From assembly GCA_021796515.1 (NCBI GenBank), contig JAKACC010000002.1:1-64000 (forward strand): a stretch of DNA of 64,000 nt, read 5' to 3'. The notes beneath the pieces were generated by a model, which was not told where the DNA came from, ran no database searches, and was given only the letters and a program-made list of their open reading frames with translations. A program made the translations under genes and the position numbers. This DNA is from an archaeon. GTDB lineage: Archaea; Thermoproteota; Nitrososphaeria; Nitrososphaerales; Gagatemarchaeaceae. Positions 47,361-58,771 of the stretch are shown piece after piece; the first letter of the stretch is position 1; each line of letters begins with the position of its first letter.

Positions 47361-49512
47361 CCGCGTCCCCAGGCTCGACAGTGTCCTCGGAAGGGTCAGG
47401 CTCCCGAGGCGGCCGTCGGCCCTCACCGCGAAGACCCTCTCGGACTCCGTAGCGAGGCTCAGCCCCGTCGCCTTGGTCGCCAACCCGGTCATGTTCGTCG
47501 TAGAGCTGACCTTTTTCGTGGTCGCAGCCATGGCCGTGGACCCCTACGCGTTCGTCCCTGCCGCCAGCCCCGCCGAGCGCGTCTTCTACGTCCAGGTAGC
47601 GGCGATCCTGCTGGTCACGGTCTGGTTCAGCACCCTCTCGGACTCTCTGGCGGAGCAGCAGGCGAAGAACACGGCCAGCAGCCTGAGGCGGCTGGAGACC
47701 GAGGTCCCCGTCAAGAAGGTGGTGACGGAAGGGTGGGAGAGGAAGGTGGTCCCTGCTACCTCCAAATCCCTCCTGAAAGGGGACCTCGTAATGCTCGACA
47801 AGGGAGACGTGGTCCCCACGGACGGCGACGTCCTCGAAGGGATCGCCATGGTAGACGAGTCACTGGTGACCGGGGAGTCTGCCCCTGTCCGCAAGTCTCC
47901 CGGAGACAGCCTGATCGGCGGGTCCACCGTCGTGAGCGACACGATGACGGCGAGGATAACCGCGAACCCAGGCGAGAGCTATCTTGACCAGATGGTGCGC
48001 CTGGTCGAGTCGTCCAAGCGCCCCAAGACCCCGAACGAGGCCGCCATCACCATGGTCCTCTTCGGGCTCACCGGCATCTTCACGATAATCATCCTCTCGA
48101 TGCTGGGGCTCTCGGTGGAGCTGGGGCTGAACACCGACCTCTCTGTCCTGATAGCCCTGTACGTCTGTCTGCTGCCAACCACCATAGGTGCCCTCCTTCC
48201 TGCCATCGGGCTCTCGGGGATAACCAGACTTTACGAACGTAAGGTGGTGGCGAAGTCGGGGCGGGCGATAGAGACGGCGGGAGACACCGACGTGATCCTC
48301 TTGGACAAGACAGGCACGATAACGGTGGGGAACAGGCACGTAGTGGAGATTATCCCCATGGGCGGGCACACCGAAAGGGACGTGGGCGAGGCGGCTTTCC
48401 TCTCTTCCTGGTTCGACGACACGCCGGAGGGGCGGAGCGTCATCAGCGTGGCGTACGAAAGGGGATACGTCCCGCGGGAACTCAACTCCCTTTCGCTTTC
48501 GGAGGTCTACGACTTCTCCGCCAACACCCGCACGAGCGGGGTCAAGATACACTTCGGCTCCAGCTTCGTCCTGCCGAAGGGGAGCATGCAGCGGGTGCGC
48601 AGGAAGTTCTTCGTGGAAGACGCCAGCGACCGCGGGATGCACCTGTCGGGCGAGGAGAGCGAGATCGTCAAGGGGGCGCCAGACTCGTTCCTGAAGGTCG
48701 GGTTCAGCGTCCCTGAGGAGTTCCCGGGCCTCGTCGAGAAGATCTCCTCTGCGGGGGACACCCCCATGGCGGTGGCCAGGGACCACCAGGTGATCGGGCT
48801 CATCAGGCTCAGGGACGTGCTGAAGGACGGGACGAAGGAGAAGATAGACGCGGTCAAGGCGATGGGGATAAGGCCGGTAATGATCACGGGGGACCAGCCG
48901 CTCACCGCGAAGAGCATCGCGTCCGAGGTGGGCATCGACGAGTTCATACCGCAGGCCAAGCCGGAGGACAAGTTCAACATCGTGAAGAAGGAACAGGCAC
49001 AGACCCGGGTGGTCTCCATGATCGGCGACGGGACCAATGACGCCCCCGCGCTGGCCGCCGCAGACGTGGGCCTCGCGATGAACTCAGGGACGGAAGCGGC
49101 CAAGGAGGCGGCGAACATGGTCGACCTGGAGTCCAACCCCGCCAAGATCATAGACGTGGTGCTGTTGGGGAAGCAGCTGCTCATGACGAGAGGCGCCGTC
49201 ACGGCATTCAGCATCTCTAACGACGTCGCGAAGTACTTCGCGATCCTCCCGGTGATGTTCGCCGCCACCCTCCCTGCCCTGCACTCCCTCAACATCCTCG
49301 GACTGGGCGTGCACACCGCCGTCCTCTCCGCCCTCATCTTCAACGCCGTAATCATCCCGTTGCTCATCCCGCTGGCTATGCGGGGGGTCGCGTTCAGACC
49401 CTCTGACACGATGACACTCTTCCTGAGGAACGTGCTCATCTATGGCGTCGGGGGGGTGATAGTCCCGTTCGTGGGGATAAAGCTGATCGACGTCCTTCTG
49501 GGGGCCCTATAG
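47353..49512 (+). CDS. kdpB: potassium-transporting ATPase subunit B
   Basis: ILLDKTGTITVGNR; VTGESAPV; MIGDGTNDAPALAAADVGLAMNSGTEAAKEAANMVDLESNPAKII. Confidence 0.98.
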   Translation: MASRVPRLDSVLGRVRLPRRPSALTAKTLSDSVARLSPVALVANPVMFVVELTFFVVAAMAVDPYAFVPAASPAERVFYVQVAAILLVTVWFSTLSDSLAEQQAKNTASSLRRLETEVPVKKVVTEGWERKVVPATSKSLLKGDLVMLDKGDVVPTDGDVLEGIAMVDESLVTGESAPVRKSPGDSLIGGSTVVSDTMTARITANPGESYLDQMVRLVESSKRPKTPNEAAITMVLFGLTGIFTIIILSMLGLSVELGLNTDLSVLIALYVCLLPTTIGALLPAIGLSGITRLYERKVVAKSGRAIETAGDTDVILLDKTGTITVGNRHVVEIIPMGGHTERDVGEAAFLSSWFDDTPEGRSVISVAYERGYVPRELNSLSLSEVYDFSANTRTSGVKIHFGSSFVLPKGSMQRVRRKFFVEDASDRGMHLSGEESEIVKGAPDSFLKVGFSVPEEFPGLVEKISSAGDTPMAVARDHQVIGLIRLRDVLKDGTKEKIDAVKAMGIRPVMITGDQPLTAKSIASEVGIDEFIPQAKPEDKFNIVKKEQAQTRVVSMIGDGTNDAPALAAADVGLAMNSGTEAAKEAANMVDLESNPAKIIDVVLLGKQLLMTRGAVTAFSISNDVAKYFAILPVMFAATLPALHSLNILGLGVHTAVLSALIFNAVIIPLLIPLAMRGVAFRPSDTMTLFLRNVLIYGVGGVIVPFVGIKLIDVLLGAL

Positions 49513-49513
49513 G

Positions 49514-49996
49514 GTGACGACCAAGGTGGAGCCGCAACGGCCCAGGCCGGCGAGCTACAGGCCGATAGTCGTCCTGGCCGTGCTCTCCATGCTGGTCTGT
49601 GGGCTCCTCTTCCCGCTGGTCGTCACCGGGATCGCGCAGGGGGCCTTCCCATACCAGGCGAACGGGAGCCAGGCGACCTTGAACGGGAGGAGCGTCGGGT
49701 CGTACCTGATCGACAACAACTTCACCCTTCCGGCCTTCTTCCATGGGAGGAACGAATCCAACCCGGCGACCGCCTCCGCTTCGGGGGTCGACCCCGACGT
49801 TCCGCTGTCCTACGCGCTTTCTCAGGTCCCCCGCATACACAACGCCACGGGGCTCCCCGAGGCGACCCTCATCGCGATAGTGACCTCACACGTGCAGTGG
49901 ACCATCTGGATAGGGGGAGACCCATATGTCAATGTCCTACGGCTGAACCTCGCCCTGATAGGGGACTATCCCGCGGCATACTCCGGCTATGGCTGA
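49514..49996 (+). CDS. kdpC: potassium-transporting ATPase subunit C
   Basis: Follows kdpB; single TM then GSQATLNGRSVGSYLIDNNFTLPAFFHGRNESNPATASASGVDPDVPLSYAL. Confidence 0.94.
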   Translation: MTTKVEPQRPRPASYRPIVVLAVLSMLVCGLLFPLVVTGIAQGAFPYQANGSQATLNGRSVGSYLIDNNFTLPAFFHGRNESNPATASASGVDPDVPLSYALSQVPRIHNATGLPEATLIAIVTSHVQWTIWIGGDPYVNVLRLNLALIGDYPAAYSGYG

Positions 49997-50000
49997 CCCG

Positions 50001-50306
50001 CTACTTCTTGGCGGCGCGCCTTTTCTTCTCTGCTTCCTTCTCCAGCTTCTTCTGCTTCTCTTTGCGCCGTAAGTCGTCGTACTCGCCCAGCGGCCCTTGG
50101 TGCTCGACGTAGCCGTGGTTCATCTCGAATGTCCTCTTCACCATCTCCTCGCTGTCCCTGTCGCGCCTGGCGAACCTGACCGAGAGGTTCCTCCTGTCCA
50201 GGACCGCCCATTCGAACCCCTGGTGCTTCTTCAGCTCCTCTATAGCCTGCTCCATCGCATACTCGTTCCCGAAGAGCCCCCTGACCTCCCAGGCGCCCGC
50301 CATCAA
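50001..50306 (-). CDS. hypothetical protein
   Basis: VRGLFGNEYAMEQAIEELKKHQGFEWAVLDRRNLSVRFARRDRDSEEMVKRTFEMNHGYVEHQGP; basic tail. Confidence 0.7.
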   Translation of the reverse strand: MMAGAWEVRGLFGNEYAMEQAIEELKKHQGFEWAVLDRRNLSVRFARRDRDSEEMVKRTFEMNHGYVEHQGPLGEYDDLRRKEKQKKLEKEAEKKRRAAKK

Positions 50307-50335
50307 TCACCGGCTTCCGGAGGGGCGATAAAACT

Positions 50336-52354
50336 CTACCTAGCCAAGAGCTGGGACGCGAGTTCTTCTGCCGAGGCTGCGGGGAGGTCGCACGAGAAGT
50401 TCTTGCAGACATAGGCTCTGGGCTTCTTGGACGGCTCCCGCCCTTCAAGGAGGGAGGTGAGACCCGAGAGGGCTCTGAACGTCCCTCTTGTGGCCAGGAC
50501 CACGGCCTTGTCAGGGAGGAAGGCCCTGTAGATGCGTGACATCATCGCCTCGGCGTCCTCCCCGTCGCCCGCTGTCACGACCACCTCCCTGGTCCCGTTC
50601 AGGAGAAGGTCGAGTGTGGTCAGCATGCCAGTGTGGCTAGCCGGGCTCCCGGCGACGTCCTTCCCGAATGCCTTCAGGGTCCGCTCAGCCTGGGCCCTGT
50701 AATCAGCCCTCCCGGTAATCTCGGAGAGCCTGACGAGGTCGAGCGCTGCCACCGAGTTGCCTGAGGGGGTCGGACCGTCGTAGCTCGGCTTTAGCGGTGC
50801 CGGGATCCCGTCGGTGGTCATGTAGAACCCTCCGCTCTTGACGTCTTCGAACCGTGCCATCGACTCCGCCAGCCTCTTAGCTTCCGCAAGCCAGGCTGGC
50901 GCTCCAGTCGCCTCGAAGAGGTCCAGCAGCCCCTGGACGAAGTAGGCGTAGTCTTCGATGGTCCCGGGGAGCGCAGCCTCCCCGCCCGCGAAACGCCTGA
51001 GAAGCTCTCCTCCACTCGTCACGCTTTCGAGGATGAAGCTGGCAGCGCCGGCCGCCTCGACCGCATAGGAATGCTCGTCCAGCGCCCTGCTGGCGAAGGC
51101 CAGAGCCGAGATGGCGAGTCCGTTCCACGAAGTGAGGACCTTCGTGTCGGTGGCGGGCCTGGGCCTCTTGAGCCTCGCGCTGTAGAGCAGCGGCCTGAGC
51201 CGGGCGGCTGCCTCCCTCTCGCCCGCGCCCACCGCCTTTCCCGGCTCCAGGTGGAGTAGAGACCTCCCGCCGAAGTTCCCCGTCCGGGTCACCCCGTAGA
51301 GCGCGCAGAACGTCTCGCCATCTGAAACGCCCAAACGTTCCTTCACCTCGTCCGGGGTCCAGGAGTAGTATGCCCCTTCCCCCTCCGGCGTGTCGGCGTC
51401 CTGTGCGGAGTAGAATCCTCCTCCATCGCCCTTCATCTCCCCCGTGATCCAGCCGAGGGTCTCCCTGACGACGTCCGCGTACTCCCGCTTCCTCGTCAGC
51501 TGGTATGCCTCGGCATAGAGCTTTGCCAGCAGGGCGTTGTCGTAGAGCATCTTCTCGAAATGGGGGACCAGCCAGACCCTGTCGGTCGAGTATCGGTGGA
51601 ACCCCCCGCCCACATGGTCTCTTATCCCCCCAGCCATCATCTCGTCCAGCGTCTTCGTCACCGCCGAAAGGGCCATCCCCTTCCCGGTCCTGTAGTGGTA
51701 CCGAAGGAGGAAGGCGAGCGAGCCGGGAAGGGGGAACTTCGGGGCCATGCTGAACCCGCCGTGGGCCTGGTCGAACGCCGAGACGAGTGCTCGGTACCCG
51801 TCGTCGAGCGCAGACCCTCCCAGCTCCCCCGGCGCCGCCGAGCTGGCCTCCGCCACCGCCTTCGCCACCTGCTCCGTGTTGGCCGTCACGTCGTTCCTCT
51901 TCTCCTTCCATAGGGTGACGACGAATTCGAGGACCTGCATGAAGCTCGGCATGCCGAAGCGCGGCTCCGGAGGGAAGTACGTCCCTCCGTAGAACGGCTT
52001 GAGGTCAGGAGTCAGGAAGACGCTCAGGGGCCACCCGCCCCCGCCCGTCATCGCCTGCACGGCCGTCATGTAGTAGGCGTCCACCTCGGGACGCTCCTCC
52101 CTGTCGACCTTGACCGGTATGAAGTTCTTGTTGATGTACGCCGCCGTCTTCTGGTCTTCGAACGACTCCTTGGCCAGCTGGTGACACCAGTGGCACGTCG
52201 AATAGCCGATGCTCAGGAAGACCGGCTTTCCGTCGTTCCTGGCTCTCGCGAGCGCTTCCTTCCCCCACGGGAGCCACTTCACCGGGTTGTACGCGTGCTC
52301 GAGGAGGTAGGGACTCTTCTCGCCGGCGAGACCGTTCGGCGTCTTTTCGGGCAA
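50336..52354 (-). CDS. thioredoxin-domain (DUF255, YyaL/SSP411-like) protein
   Basis: [43 protein letters not shown]. Confidence 0.95.
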   Translation of the reverse strand: MPEKTPNGLAGEKSPYLLEHAYNPVKWLPWGKEALARARNDGKPVFLSIGYSTCHWCHQLAKESFEDQKTAAYINKNFIPVKVDREERPEVDAYYMTAVQAMTGGGGWPLSVFLTPDLKPFYGGTYFPPEPRFGMPSFMQVLEFVVTLWKEKRNDVTANTEQVAKAVAEASSAAPGELGGSALDDGYRALVSAFDQAHGGFSMAPKFPLPGSLAFLLRYHYRTGKGMALSAVTKTLDEMMAGGIRDHVGGGFHRYSTDRVWLVPHFEKMLYDNALLAKLYAEAYQLTRKREYADVVRETLGWITGEMKGDGGGFYSAQDADTPEGEGAYYSWTPDEVKERLGVSDGETFCALYGVTRTGNFGGRSLLHLEPGKAVGAGEREAAARLRPLLYSARLKRPRPATDTKVLTSWNGLAISALAFASRALDEHSYAVEAAGAASFILESVTSGGELLRRFAGGEAALPGTIEDYAYFVQGLLDLFEATGAPAWLAEAKRLAESMARFEDVKSGGFYMTTDGIPAPLKPSYDGPTPSGNSVAALDLVRLSEITGRADYRAQAERTLKAFGKDVAGSPASHTGMLTTLDLLLNGTREVVVTAGDGEDAEAMMSRIYRAFLPDKAVVLATRGTFRALSGLTSLLEGREPSKKPRAYVCKNFSCDLPAASAEELASQLLAR

Positions 52355-52381
52355 ACTTCCGATGCGCCCCCTATCTCGTAA

Positions 52382-53914
52382 TTGAAGTTGTCTGCGCGGG
52401 CAAGACTTTACATTCCAACCGACATGCGAACCGGGTCTTCTGGAGGAGCTGAAAGAACGCAGTACAAGTGGACAGTACTCACGGTCACCACCGTAGGGGT
52501 ACTCATGTCAGGGATAGACTCCCGGATAGTCGTGATCGGCATCCCGCAGGTGGCAGCGGCGCTGCACGCCGACGCCGAGCAGGCGATCTGGTTCACCCAG
52601 GCGTACGTCTTTGGGAGCACCGTCACCTTGCTCTTCATAGGCAGGGTGAGCGACATGATGGGGAGGGTAAAGATCTACACCGTCGGCTTCACGATCTTCA
52701 CCGTCGGGTCGCTCCTGACCAGCCTCTCTGTCTCACCCGACTACGTCATAGTCTTCCGGGTCCTCCAGGGGTTCGGTTCGGCTGCCCTCTTCGCCAACAG
52801 CGCCGCGATAATCACCGACGCCACCCCCAGCGACGAGCTGGGGCTCTTCCTCGGGATCAACCAGGTGGCTTTCAGGGTCGGTGCCATGGCCGGGCTGACC
52901 CTGAGCGGGCTCATCCTGCTCTTCTTCGACTGGCGTGCGCTCTTCTACATCAACATCCCGATAGGGATCTTCGGGACCTACTGGGCGCACAGGCGACTGA
53001 AGGAGATCTCAAAGCCCGCGAGGGGGATCCCCATGGACTGGCCCGGGCTCTTCACCTTCACGGCTGCCTCCGTCTCGATCCTCCTGGCGCTGACCTACGC
53101 CGCCTACGGCACCTTCCCCGTCGGGGGGATCGCGGCCTTGGCTTCAGCCTCCGCAGTCTTCCTGGCGCTCTTCGTATACAGGGAGCGGAGGGTCCCACAC
53201 CCTCTCCTGGACCTCGAGCTCCTGAAGATCAAGGAGTTTACCGGCGGGGTCGTGGCGCAGATGCTCAACTCGCTGGCGTGGGGGGCGGTGATACTCCTTC
53301 TGAGCCTCTATCTCCAGCTCGTCAAGGGGCTGTCTCCCTTCGCAGCCGGCATTTCTATCATCCCATTCGACGTCGCCTTCCTGGCTGTCGGCCCCCTGAG
53401 CGGAAAGCTTTCGGACAAGTACGGCCACCTCCCTTTCACCACCGGGGGGCTGACCGTGATGAGCGCCTCCCTCCTCCTGCTCTCCACCACCACTGTCAGT
53501 ACCCCCTACGCGGTGCTCGCGCTCTATCTCGTCGTCTTCGGGGTGGGGGTCGGGATATTCAGCTCCCCGAACATGAGCTCCATCATGGGGTCGGTCCCCC
53601 CCTCGGACAGAGGGGTGGCCTCGGGGGTCAGGGCGACTTTCTTCAACGTCGGGTATGTCCTGAGCTTCAACGTCGCCATCTTGGTGATGACCGCGGTCCT
53701 CCCCTTCTCCGTCATAACCGCGGTGATTTCCTCCCCCAACCCGGCTGCGATAGCGGGCGTGGACAAGGTGCTCTTCGCGAAGGGGCTCGACTACGCCTTC
53801 CAGGTGTCGGCGGTCATCAACGCCCTGGCGATCGCTCCGTCCGTCCTCCGGGGGAAGAGAGTTGCGGGCTCCGCTTCTTCGAGCCAACCGACGACCGGCC
53901 TGGAGCTCGAGTAG
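52382..53914 (+). CDS. MFS transporter, DHA2-like
   Basis: [34 protein letters not shown]; many TM. Confidence 0.9.
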   Translation: MKLSARARLYIPTDMRTGSSGGAERTQYKWTVLTVTTVGVLMSGIDSRIVVIGIPQVAAALHADAEQAIWFTQAYVFGSTVTLLFIGRVSDMMGRVKIYTVGFTIFTVGSLLTSLSVSPDYVIVFRVLQGFGSAALFANSAAIITDATPSDELGLFLGINQVAFRVGAMAGLTLSGLILLFFDWRALFYINIPIGIFGTYWAHRRLKEISKPARGIPMDWPGLFTFTAASVSILLALTYAAYGTFPVGGIAALASASAVFLALFVYRERRVPHPLLDLELLKIKEFTGGVVAQMLNSLAWGAVILLLSLYLQLVKGLSPFAAGISIIPFDVAFLAVGPLSGKLSDKYGHLPFTTGGLTVMSASLLLLSTTTVSTPYAVLALYLVVFGVGVGIFSSPNMSSIMGSVPPSDRGVASGVRATFFNVGYVLSFNVAILVMTAVLPFSVITAVISSPNPAAIAGVDKVLFAKGLDYAFQVSAVINALAIAPSVLRGKRVAGSASSSQPTTGLELE

Positions 53915-53977
53915 CTCCTGCGAGCTTGGCCAAGGCTTTCGGATGCGCGCCAGAGCCTTAGGAACCTGTGAACTGTC

Positions 53978-54382
53978 CTAACCTGACGTCGCCGCGGGAG
54001 GAGCAGCGGTCATCCTTCCGGCTGCAATCGCCATCCCGGACCCCATGATCGACATCGCGAAGATGGCGAAGGCGTTTAGGAGGTGGATCCACGATATGCC
54101 GCTGCTGAGCGCTCCCGACGTCCCGAGCGCGGCGAACCCTATCAGGGCCTGGAGGAGTATGTCGACGCCGATGCCGATGGTCAACCCAAAGAGCCTCTTC
54201 GGACGTGGCGACAACCTTGCTACGTAGACCAGCGAGACTATCGCGAGGACCCCTAGGACGAGCCCCCACACGATGTGGGCGGAAGGGTCGAGGAACCCGA
54301 ATGTGACCAGCCCCCCGAGGGCGACCTGGACTCCCAGAGCTGCCCCTGTTATCCTGAAGAGAAGCGAGACGTTCACTTTCAT
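53978..54382 (-). CDS. four-TM membrane protein, hypothetical
   Basis: Hydrophobic segments with intramembrane His (HIVWG, WIHLLN). Confidence 0.65.
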   Translation of the reverse strand: MKVNVSLLFRITGAALGVQVALGGLVTFGFLDPSAHIVWGLVLGVLAIVSLVYVARLSPRPKRLFGLTIGIGVDILLQALIGFAALGTSGALSSGISWIHLLNAFAIFAMSIMGSGMAIAAGRMTAAPPAATSG

Positions 54383-54498
54383 CTGTGCCGGCTCGAGTCA
54401 GAGATTTGAACCCTTCGGCGCCTTTACGCCCGACTCGGTCCATGCCATCTGCCGACCTACATTCAAATACGGGGGAGATGAGATGATCGAGCATTCTC

Positions 54499-57177
54499 AT
54501 GCCTCTCGAAAACTTCGAAGGCGTCAAGGAGAAGCTCGATTCGGTCGGGGGGAAGGCGACCGCATACAACGTGCTGAAGCTGAAGGACATGGGCTACGAC
54601 GTCGACCGGCTCCCCTATTCGATCCGGGTGCTTCTGGAGAACGCTGTCCGCCACTCTGGGAAAGTCCACGGAGCCTTGGAAGCGGCACACCAGCTCGCCC
54701 AGTGGCCGAAGTCGGCCGGCTCTGAGACCCCGTTCATGCCTGGCAGGGTCCTCCTTCAGGACTACACCGGGGTCCCGCTCATCGTAGACCTGGCGGCGAT
54801 GCGTGACGCGGCGAAGGCGGCAGGATTGGACCCCGCTGCCGTCAACTCAAAGATCCCGGTCGACCTCGTCATTGACCACTCCATCCAGGTGGACGCCTGG
54901 GGAGACGACCTGGCGCTGTCCATCAACCTCGAGAAGGACTACGACCGAAACTCGGAGCGCTACGCCCTGCTGAAGTGGGCCCAGTCGTCCTTCAAGGGGA
55001 TGCGCGTCTTCCCTCCGGGGAAGGGGATCTGCCACCAGTTCAACCTCGAGTACCTGTCGCAGGTCGTCACGGAGAGGGACGGCGAAGTGTTCCCTGACAC
55101 GCTGGTCGGGACCGACTCCCACACCACGATGGTCAACGGGCTGGGGGTGCTCGGGTGGGGGGTAGGAGGGATAGAGGCAGAGGCGGTGATGCTGGGGGAG
55201 CCGTACCACATGCCGGTCCCGAAGGTCTACGGGGTGGAGTTCACCGGGACTCTGAGGGAGGGGGTGACCCCTACCGACCTAGTGCTCACCGTCACAGAAA
55301 GGCTCCGAGAGAGGAACGTGGTTGGGGCTTTCGTGGAGTACTTCGGGGAGGGGTACGGCCAGCTCTCCGTCCCGGACCGCGCCACCATGGGGAACATGTC
55401 CCCCGAGTATGGCGCGACCGCAGGGTTCTTCCCGGTGGACGAAGCCACCATCCGGTATCTTTCGGGGACGGCCAGGCCCCGGGCGCACGTCGACCTTGTC
55501 TCCAGGTATGCCAGGCGTTGTGGGTTCTTCGCGGGCGCCGTGGAGCCGATCTACTCCGAAGTCATCCGCGTCGACCTGGACAAGATCGAGCCGTCGATAT
55601 CCGGCCCCAGGAACCCGGAAGAGAGGCACACGCTCGTCTCGGTGCCTTCCATCGCCAGGCCGTTCCTCGACCGGCCGCGTCCGTCGGAGTCAGGAGGGGT
55701 GGCGGGGGCGGGCCGGAGCCAGCTGGCGCTCAAGGCGAACGAAGCGCCCGACGCGCTCCCCGACGGCGCTGTGGTGATAGCCGCCATCACGAGCTGCACC
55801 AACACCTCGAATCCGACGGTCATGGTGGGCGCCGGCCTGATAGCCAAGAGGGCTGTGGAGGCAGGCCTCGCTCTGAAGCCCTGGGTCAAGCCCAGCCTGT
55901 CCCCAGGTTCCATGGTGGTCACCGACTACCTCCAGAGCTCGGACCTCCTGCGTCATCTCAACGCCCTCGGTTTCTACCTTACCGGCTTGGGGTGCCAGAC
56001 CTGCATCGGGAACAGCGGCCCGCTCGCACCAGCTGTCGAGAAGGAGATTAGGGAGAGGGACGTCTACGCGGTCGCCGCCCTCTCGGGGAACAGGAACTTC
56101 GACGGGAGGATCCACCCCTTGGCGAAGGGGTCCTTCCTGATGTCTCCCATGCTGGTCGTCGCCTACGGCCTCGCGGGGAGGATCGACTTCGACTTCGCGT
56201 CCACACCGCTTGGAAGAGGGAGGGACGGGAGGCCGGTCTTCCTGAAGGACCTCTGGCCTTCGCTCGGAGAGGTAAAGAAGACCGTCGAGGCTTCGTTGAA
56301 CTCCGGGCTCTACGAGAAGCGCTACGCTGACGCGATGAAGGGGGACGAGCGCTGGCAGCGCCTGGCCTCATACGCTGACGACGTCTACCACTGGGAGCCG
56401 TCGTCTACCTACATCAAGGACCCTCCATGGTTCAGGCCCCCCCTGACAGACCCGTCGAAGGAGGACATCCGCGGCGCCAGGGCGCTCGCGGTCTTCGAGG
56501 ACAAGATAACCACAGACCACATCTCCCCCGCGGGGACGATCGCCGCAGACAGCCCCGCCGGCGAGTATCTCGAGGGCCACGGCGTCGACTTCGTCCACTT
56601 CTCCACCTATGGGAGCAGGCGGGGGAACCACGAGATACTGGTCAGGGGCGGGTTCAGCAACATCAGGCTCAGGAACCTGCTTGCGGGGGGGAAGGAGGGC
56701 GGGTACACCAAGCACTTCCCCGACGGCACGGTGATGACCATCTATGATGCGGCCATGAAGTACGTCGAGGAGAAGGTGCCACTGGTGATCCTCGCCGGGA
56801 AGCAGTACGGCGCGGGGAGCTCGAGGGACTGGGCGGCAAAGGCCCCTAGGCTGCTCGGGGTGAGGGCTGTCATGGCGGAGAGCTTCGAGAGGATACACAG
56901 GAGTAACCTCGTGGCAATGGGAGTGATCCCCCTCCAGTTCAAGGAAGGGGAAGGGGTGAAGCAGCTCGGCCTCACGGGTGAGGAGTCCATCGACGTCGCA
57001 GGCATCGAGGAGATGAGGTCCCCCAAGGAGTGGGTCGAAGTCGTCGCCAGGGGGAAGGGTGAAGAGAAGAAGTTCAAGGCGCTCGTCCGCGTAGACAACG
57101 CTACGGAGATGCAGTACCTCCGGTCAGGCGGGGTGCTATCGTACGTGTTTGGACGGCTTGCCGACGCCGCGCGCTAG
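54499..57177 (+). CDS. acnA: aconitate hydratase
   Basis: VGTDSHTTMVNGLGVLGWGVGGIEAEAVMLG; TSCTNTSNPTVMVGAGL; GCQTCIGNSGPL; KQYGAGSSRDWAAKA. Confidence 0.97.
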   Translation: MPLENFEGVKEKLDSVGGKATAYNVLKLKDMGYDVDRLPYSIRVLLENAVRHSGKVHGALEAAHQLAQWPKSAGSETPFMPGRVLLQDYTGVPLIVDLAAMRDAAKAAGLDPAAVNSKIPVDLVIDHSIQVDAWGDDLALSINLEKDYDRNSERYALLKWAQSSFKGMRVFPPGKGICHQFNLEYLSQVVTERDGEVFPDTLVGTDSHTTMVNGLGVLGWGVGGIEAEAVMLGEPYHMPVPKVYGVEFTGTLREGVTPTDLVLTVTERLRERNVVGAFVEYFGEGYGQLSVPDRATMGNMSPEYGATAGFFPVDEATIRYLSGTARPRAHVDLVSRYARRCGFFAGAVEPIYSEVIRVDLDKIEPSISGPRNPEERHTLVSVPSIARPFLDRPRPSESGGVAGAGRSQLALKANEAPDALPDGAVVIAAITSCTNTSNPTVMVGAGLIAKRAVEAGLALKPWVKPSLSPGSMVVTDYLQSSDLLRHLNALGFYLTGLGCQTCIGNSGPLAPAVEKEIRERDVYAVAALSGNRNFDGRIHPLAKGSFLMSPMLVVAYGLAGRIDFDFASTPLGRGRDGRPVFLKDLWPSLGEVKKTVEASLNSGLYEKRYADAMKGDERWQRLASYADDVYHWEPSSTYIKDPPWFRPPLTDPSKEDIRGARALAVFEDKITTDHISPAGTIAADSPAGEYLEGHGVDFVHFSTYGSRRGNHEILVRGGFSNIRLRNLLAGGKEGGYTKHFPDGTVMTIYDAAMKYVEEKVPLVILAGKQYGAGSSRDWAAKAPRLLGVRAVMAESFERIHRSNLVAMGVIPLQFKEGEGVKQLGLTGEESIDVAGIEEMRSPKEWVEVVARGKGEEKKFKALVRVDNATEMQYLRSGGVLSYVFGRLADAAR

Positions 57178-57291
57178 TCCTTTCCGTATGTCGAGGCCGA
57201 AAGAAACCCAGGAGCGCCGGAAGGGCGGTGTATGCGCATTTCTGTGCATCGGCGCAACCGTTTTAATGGCTCAACCGTCGGTCTGATTTCG

Positions 57292-58278
57292 GTGCACAAG
57301 GAGCCCCTGGTCTACCTCGACGGCAGGTTCGTCGAGAAGTCGAAGGCGACGGTCTCGGTCTTCGATCACGGTCTCCTCTACGGCGATGGGATCTTCGAGG
57401 GGATACGCGCCTACAACGGCAGCGTCTTCAGGCTGGTGGACCACATAGACAGGCTGTACGACTCGGCGAAGAGCATCCGCCTGACGATGCCGCTCACGAA
57501 GCGCGAGATGACCGAGGCGGTCCTCGATACGATGAGGAAGAACCAGCTCAGAGACGCATACATCAGGCTCGTGGTCACCCGGGGGGTAGGGGACCTGGGG
57601 GTCGACCCGGCGCTCTGCAAGGACCCCACCACCTTCATAATCGCCGAGCCGGCGGAGAGCGTGCTTGGTCCCAGGGAGCTCAGGGTCGTCAACGTGATGG
57701 TCTCCGCCTACAGGAGGGACGCTGTCGACGCGACCTCGCACGAGATAAAGTCCCTGAACTACATGAACAGCATCCTCGCCAAGTTAGAGGCGAACAGCGC
57801 CGGAGCGGACGACGCCATCATCCTCGACCACCGGGGGTTCGTCTCCGAGGCTAGCGTCACGAACGTCTTCCTGGTCAAGGACGGCGACGTGTCGACCCCT
57901 TCGGCAGCAGCCGGGATACTCCACGGCATCACAAGGGCCCGGATCATCTCCCTCTGCTCAGACCTCGGCATCGACGTCGCCCAGAGGGATGTCACCCCCT
58001 TCGAGCTCACTTCGGCGGACGAGGTGTTCTTGGTCGGAACTAAATCTGAGATCAGGGCGGTCGGTTCCATAAGCGGAGTGGAAGTCGGGAGCGGAGGAGC
58101 AGGGGAGCTGACAAGGAAACTCTACGCGGAGTTCTGTAAGGTGGTCCAGAGGGCAGAGGAGGGGACTCCTGTCTACGAGACCGGCTCCGTCACCGTCCAG
58201 CGCCGGTCTCCCGGACCCGCCAGCCTGTCTCGCCGACGCCGGCAGCCGGGACCGCTCCCGCAGGGGCTGAAGCAGTAA
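57292..58278 (+). CDS. ilvE: branched-chain amino acid aminotransferase
   Basis: VFDHGLLYGDGIFEGIRAYNG; IKSLNYMNSILAKLEA; GTG start at 57292, ttttaa promoter ~28 nt upstream. Confidence 0.94.
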   Translation: MHKEPLVYLDGRFVEKSKATVSVFDHGLLYGDGIFEGIRAYNGSVFRLVDHIDRLYDSAKSIRLTMPLTKREMTEAVLDTMRKNQLRDAYIRLVVTRGVGDLGVDPALCKDPTTFIIAEPAESVLGPRELRVVNVMVSAYRRDAVDATSHEIKSLNYMNSILAKLEANSAGADDAIILDHRGFVSEASVTNVFLVKDGDVSTPSAAAGILHGITRARIISLCSDLGIDVAQRDVTPFELTSADEVFLVGTKSEIRAVGSISGVEVGSGGAGELTRKLYAEFCKVVQRAEEGTPVYETGSVTVQRRSPGPASLSRRRRQPGPLPQGLKQ

Positions 58279-58477
58279 GGTCTGGGCCCCGACCGATAAA
58301 AGGGGCAGGAATCAGGCTGCTATGAACGAGAATAGCGAGCGAAAGGGGGCCCTGACGAGGACACCCTCGCCTTGGCTTAGCAATATTCAAATACGCGCCG
58401 AAAATCGGGGCCCGAGGGCCCTGTTACGTGTATTGTTCGCGCCAACTAGTCCGTATTATCAAAGGAGATAGAAGCGC

Positions 58478-58768
58478 TTGACACCCCCCGCTAAGAAGAC
58501 CGTGCGGAGGAAGAAGGTAGAAGACGAGGTCCCGGCGTTCAAGGTCAGCACCCACTTCCTTATCCCGAAGCACGAGCTCCTGACCAAGGAGGAGGCTTCC
58601 CAGGCGGTAGCCAGGTTCAACGGGTCCCCCTCGCAGTTCCCATACATCCAGGCCACTGACGCGATTGCCAAGGAGGTGGGGGCGAAGCCGGGAGATTTCA
58701 TCAGGATCACGAGGACCAGCGAGACAGCGGGTTCCGCCGTCTACTACAGGTACGTGGTGGAGGGCTAG
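58478..58768 (+). CDS. rpoH: DNA-directed RNA polymerase subunit H
   Basis: HFLIPKHELLTKEEASQAVARFNGSPSQFPYIQATDAIAKEVGAKPGDFIRITRTSETAGSAVYYRYVVEG. Confidence 0.96.
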   Translation: MTPPAKKTVRRKKVEDEVPAFKVSTHFLIPKHELLTKEEASQAVARFNGSPSQFPYIQATDAIAKEVGAKPGDFIRITRTSETAGSAVYYRYVVEG

Positions 58769-58771
58769 GAT

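Noticed and set aside
52382-53914. Recent duplication of the 35373-37088 MFS gene
   Set aside because: Only family-level similarity (YKWTVL...GVLM) is apparent; sequences are otherwise divergent.
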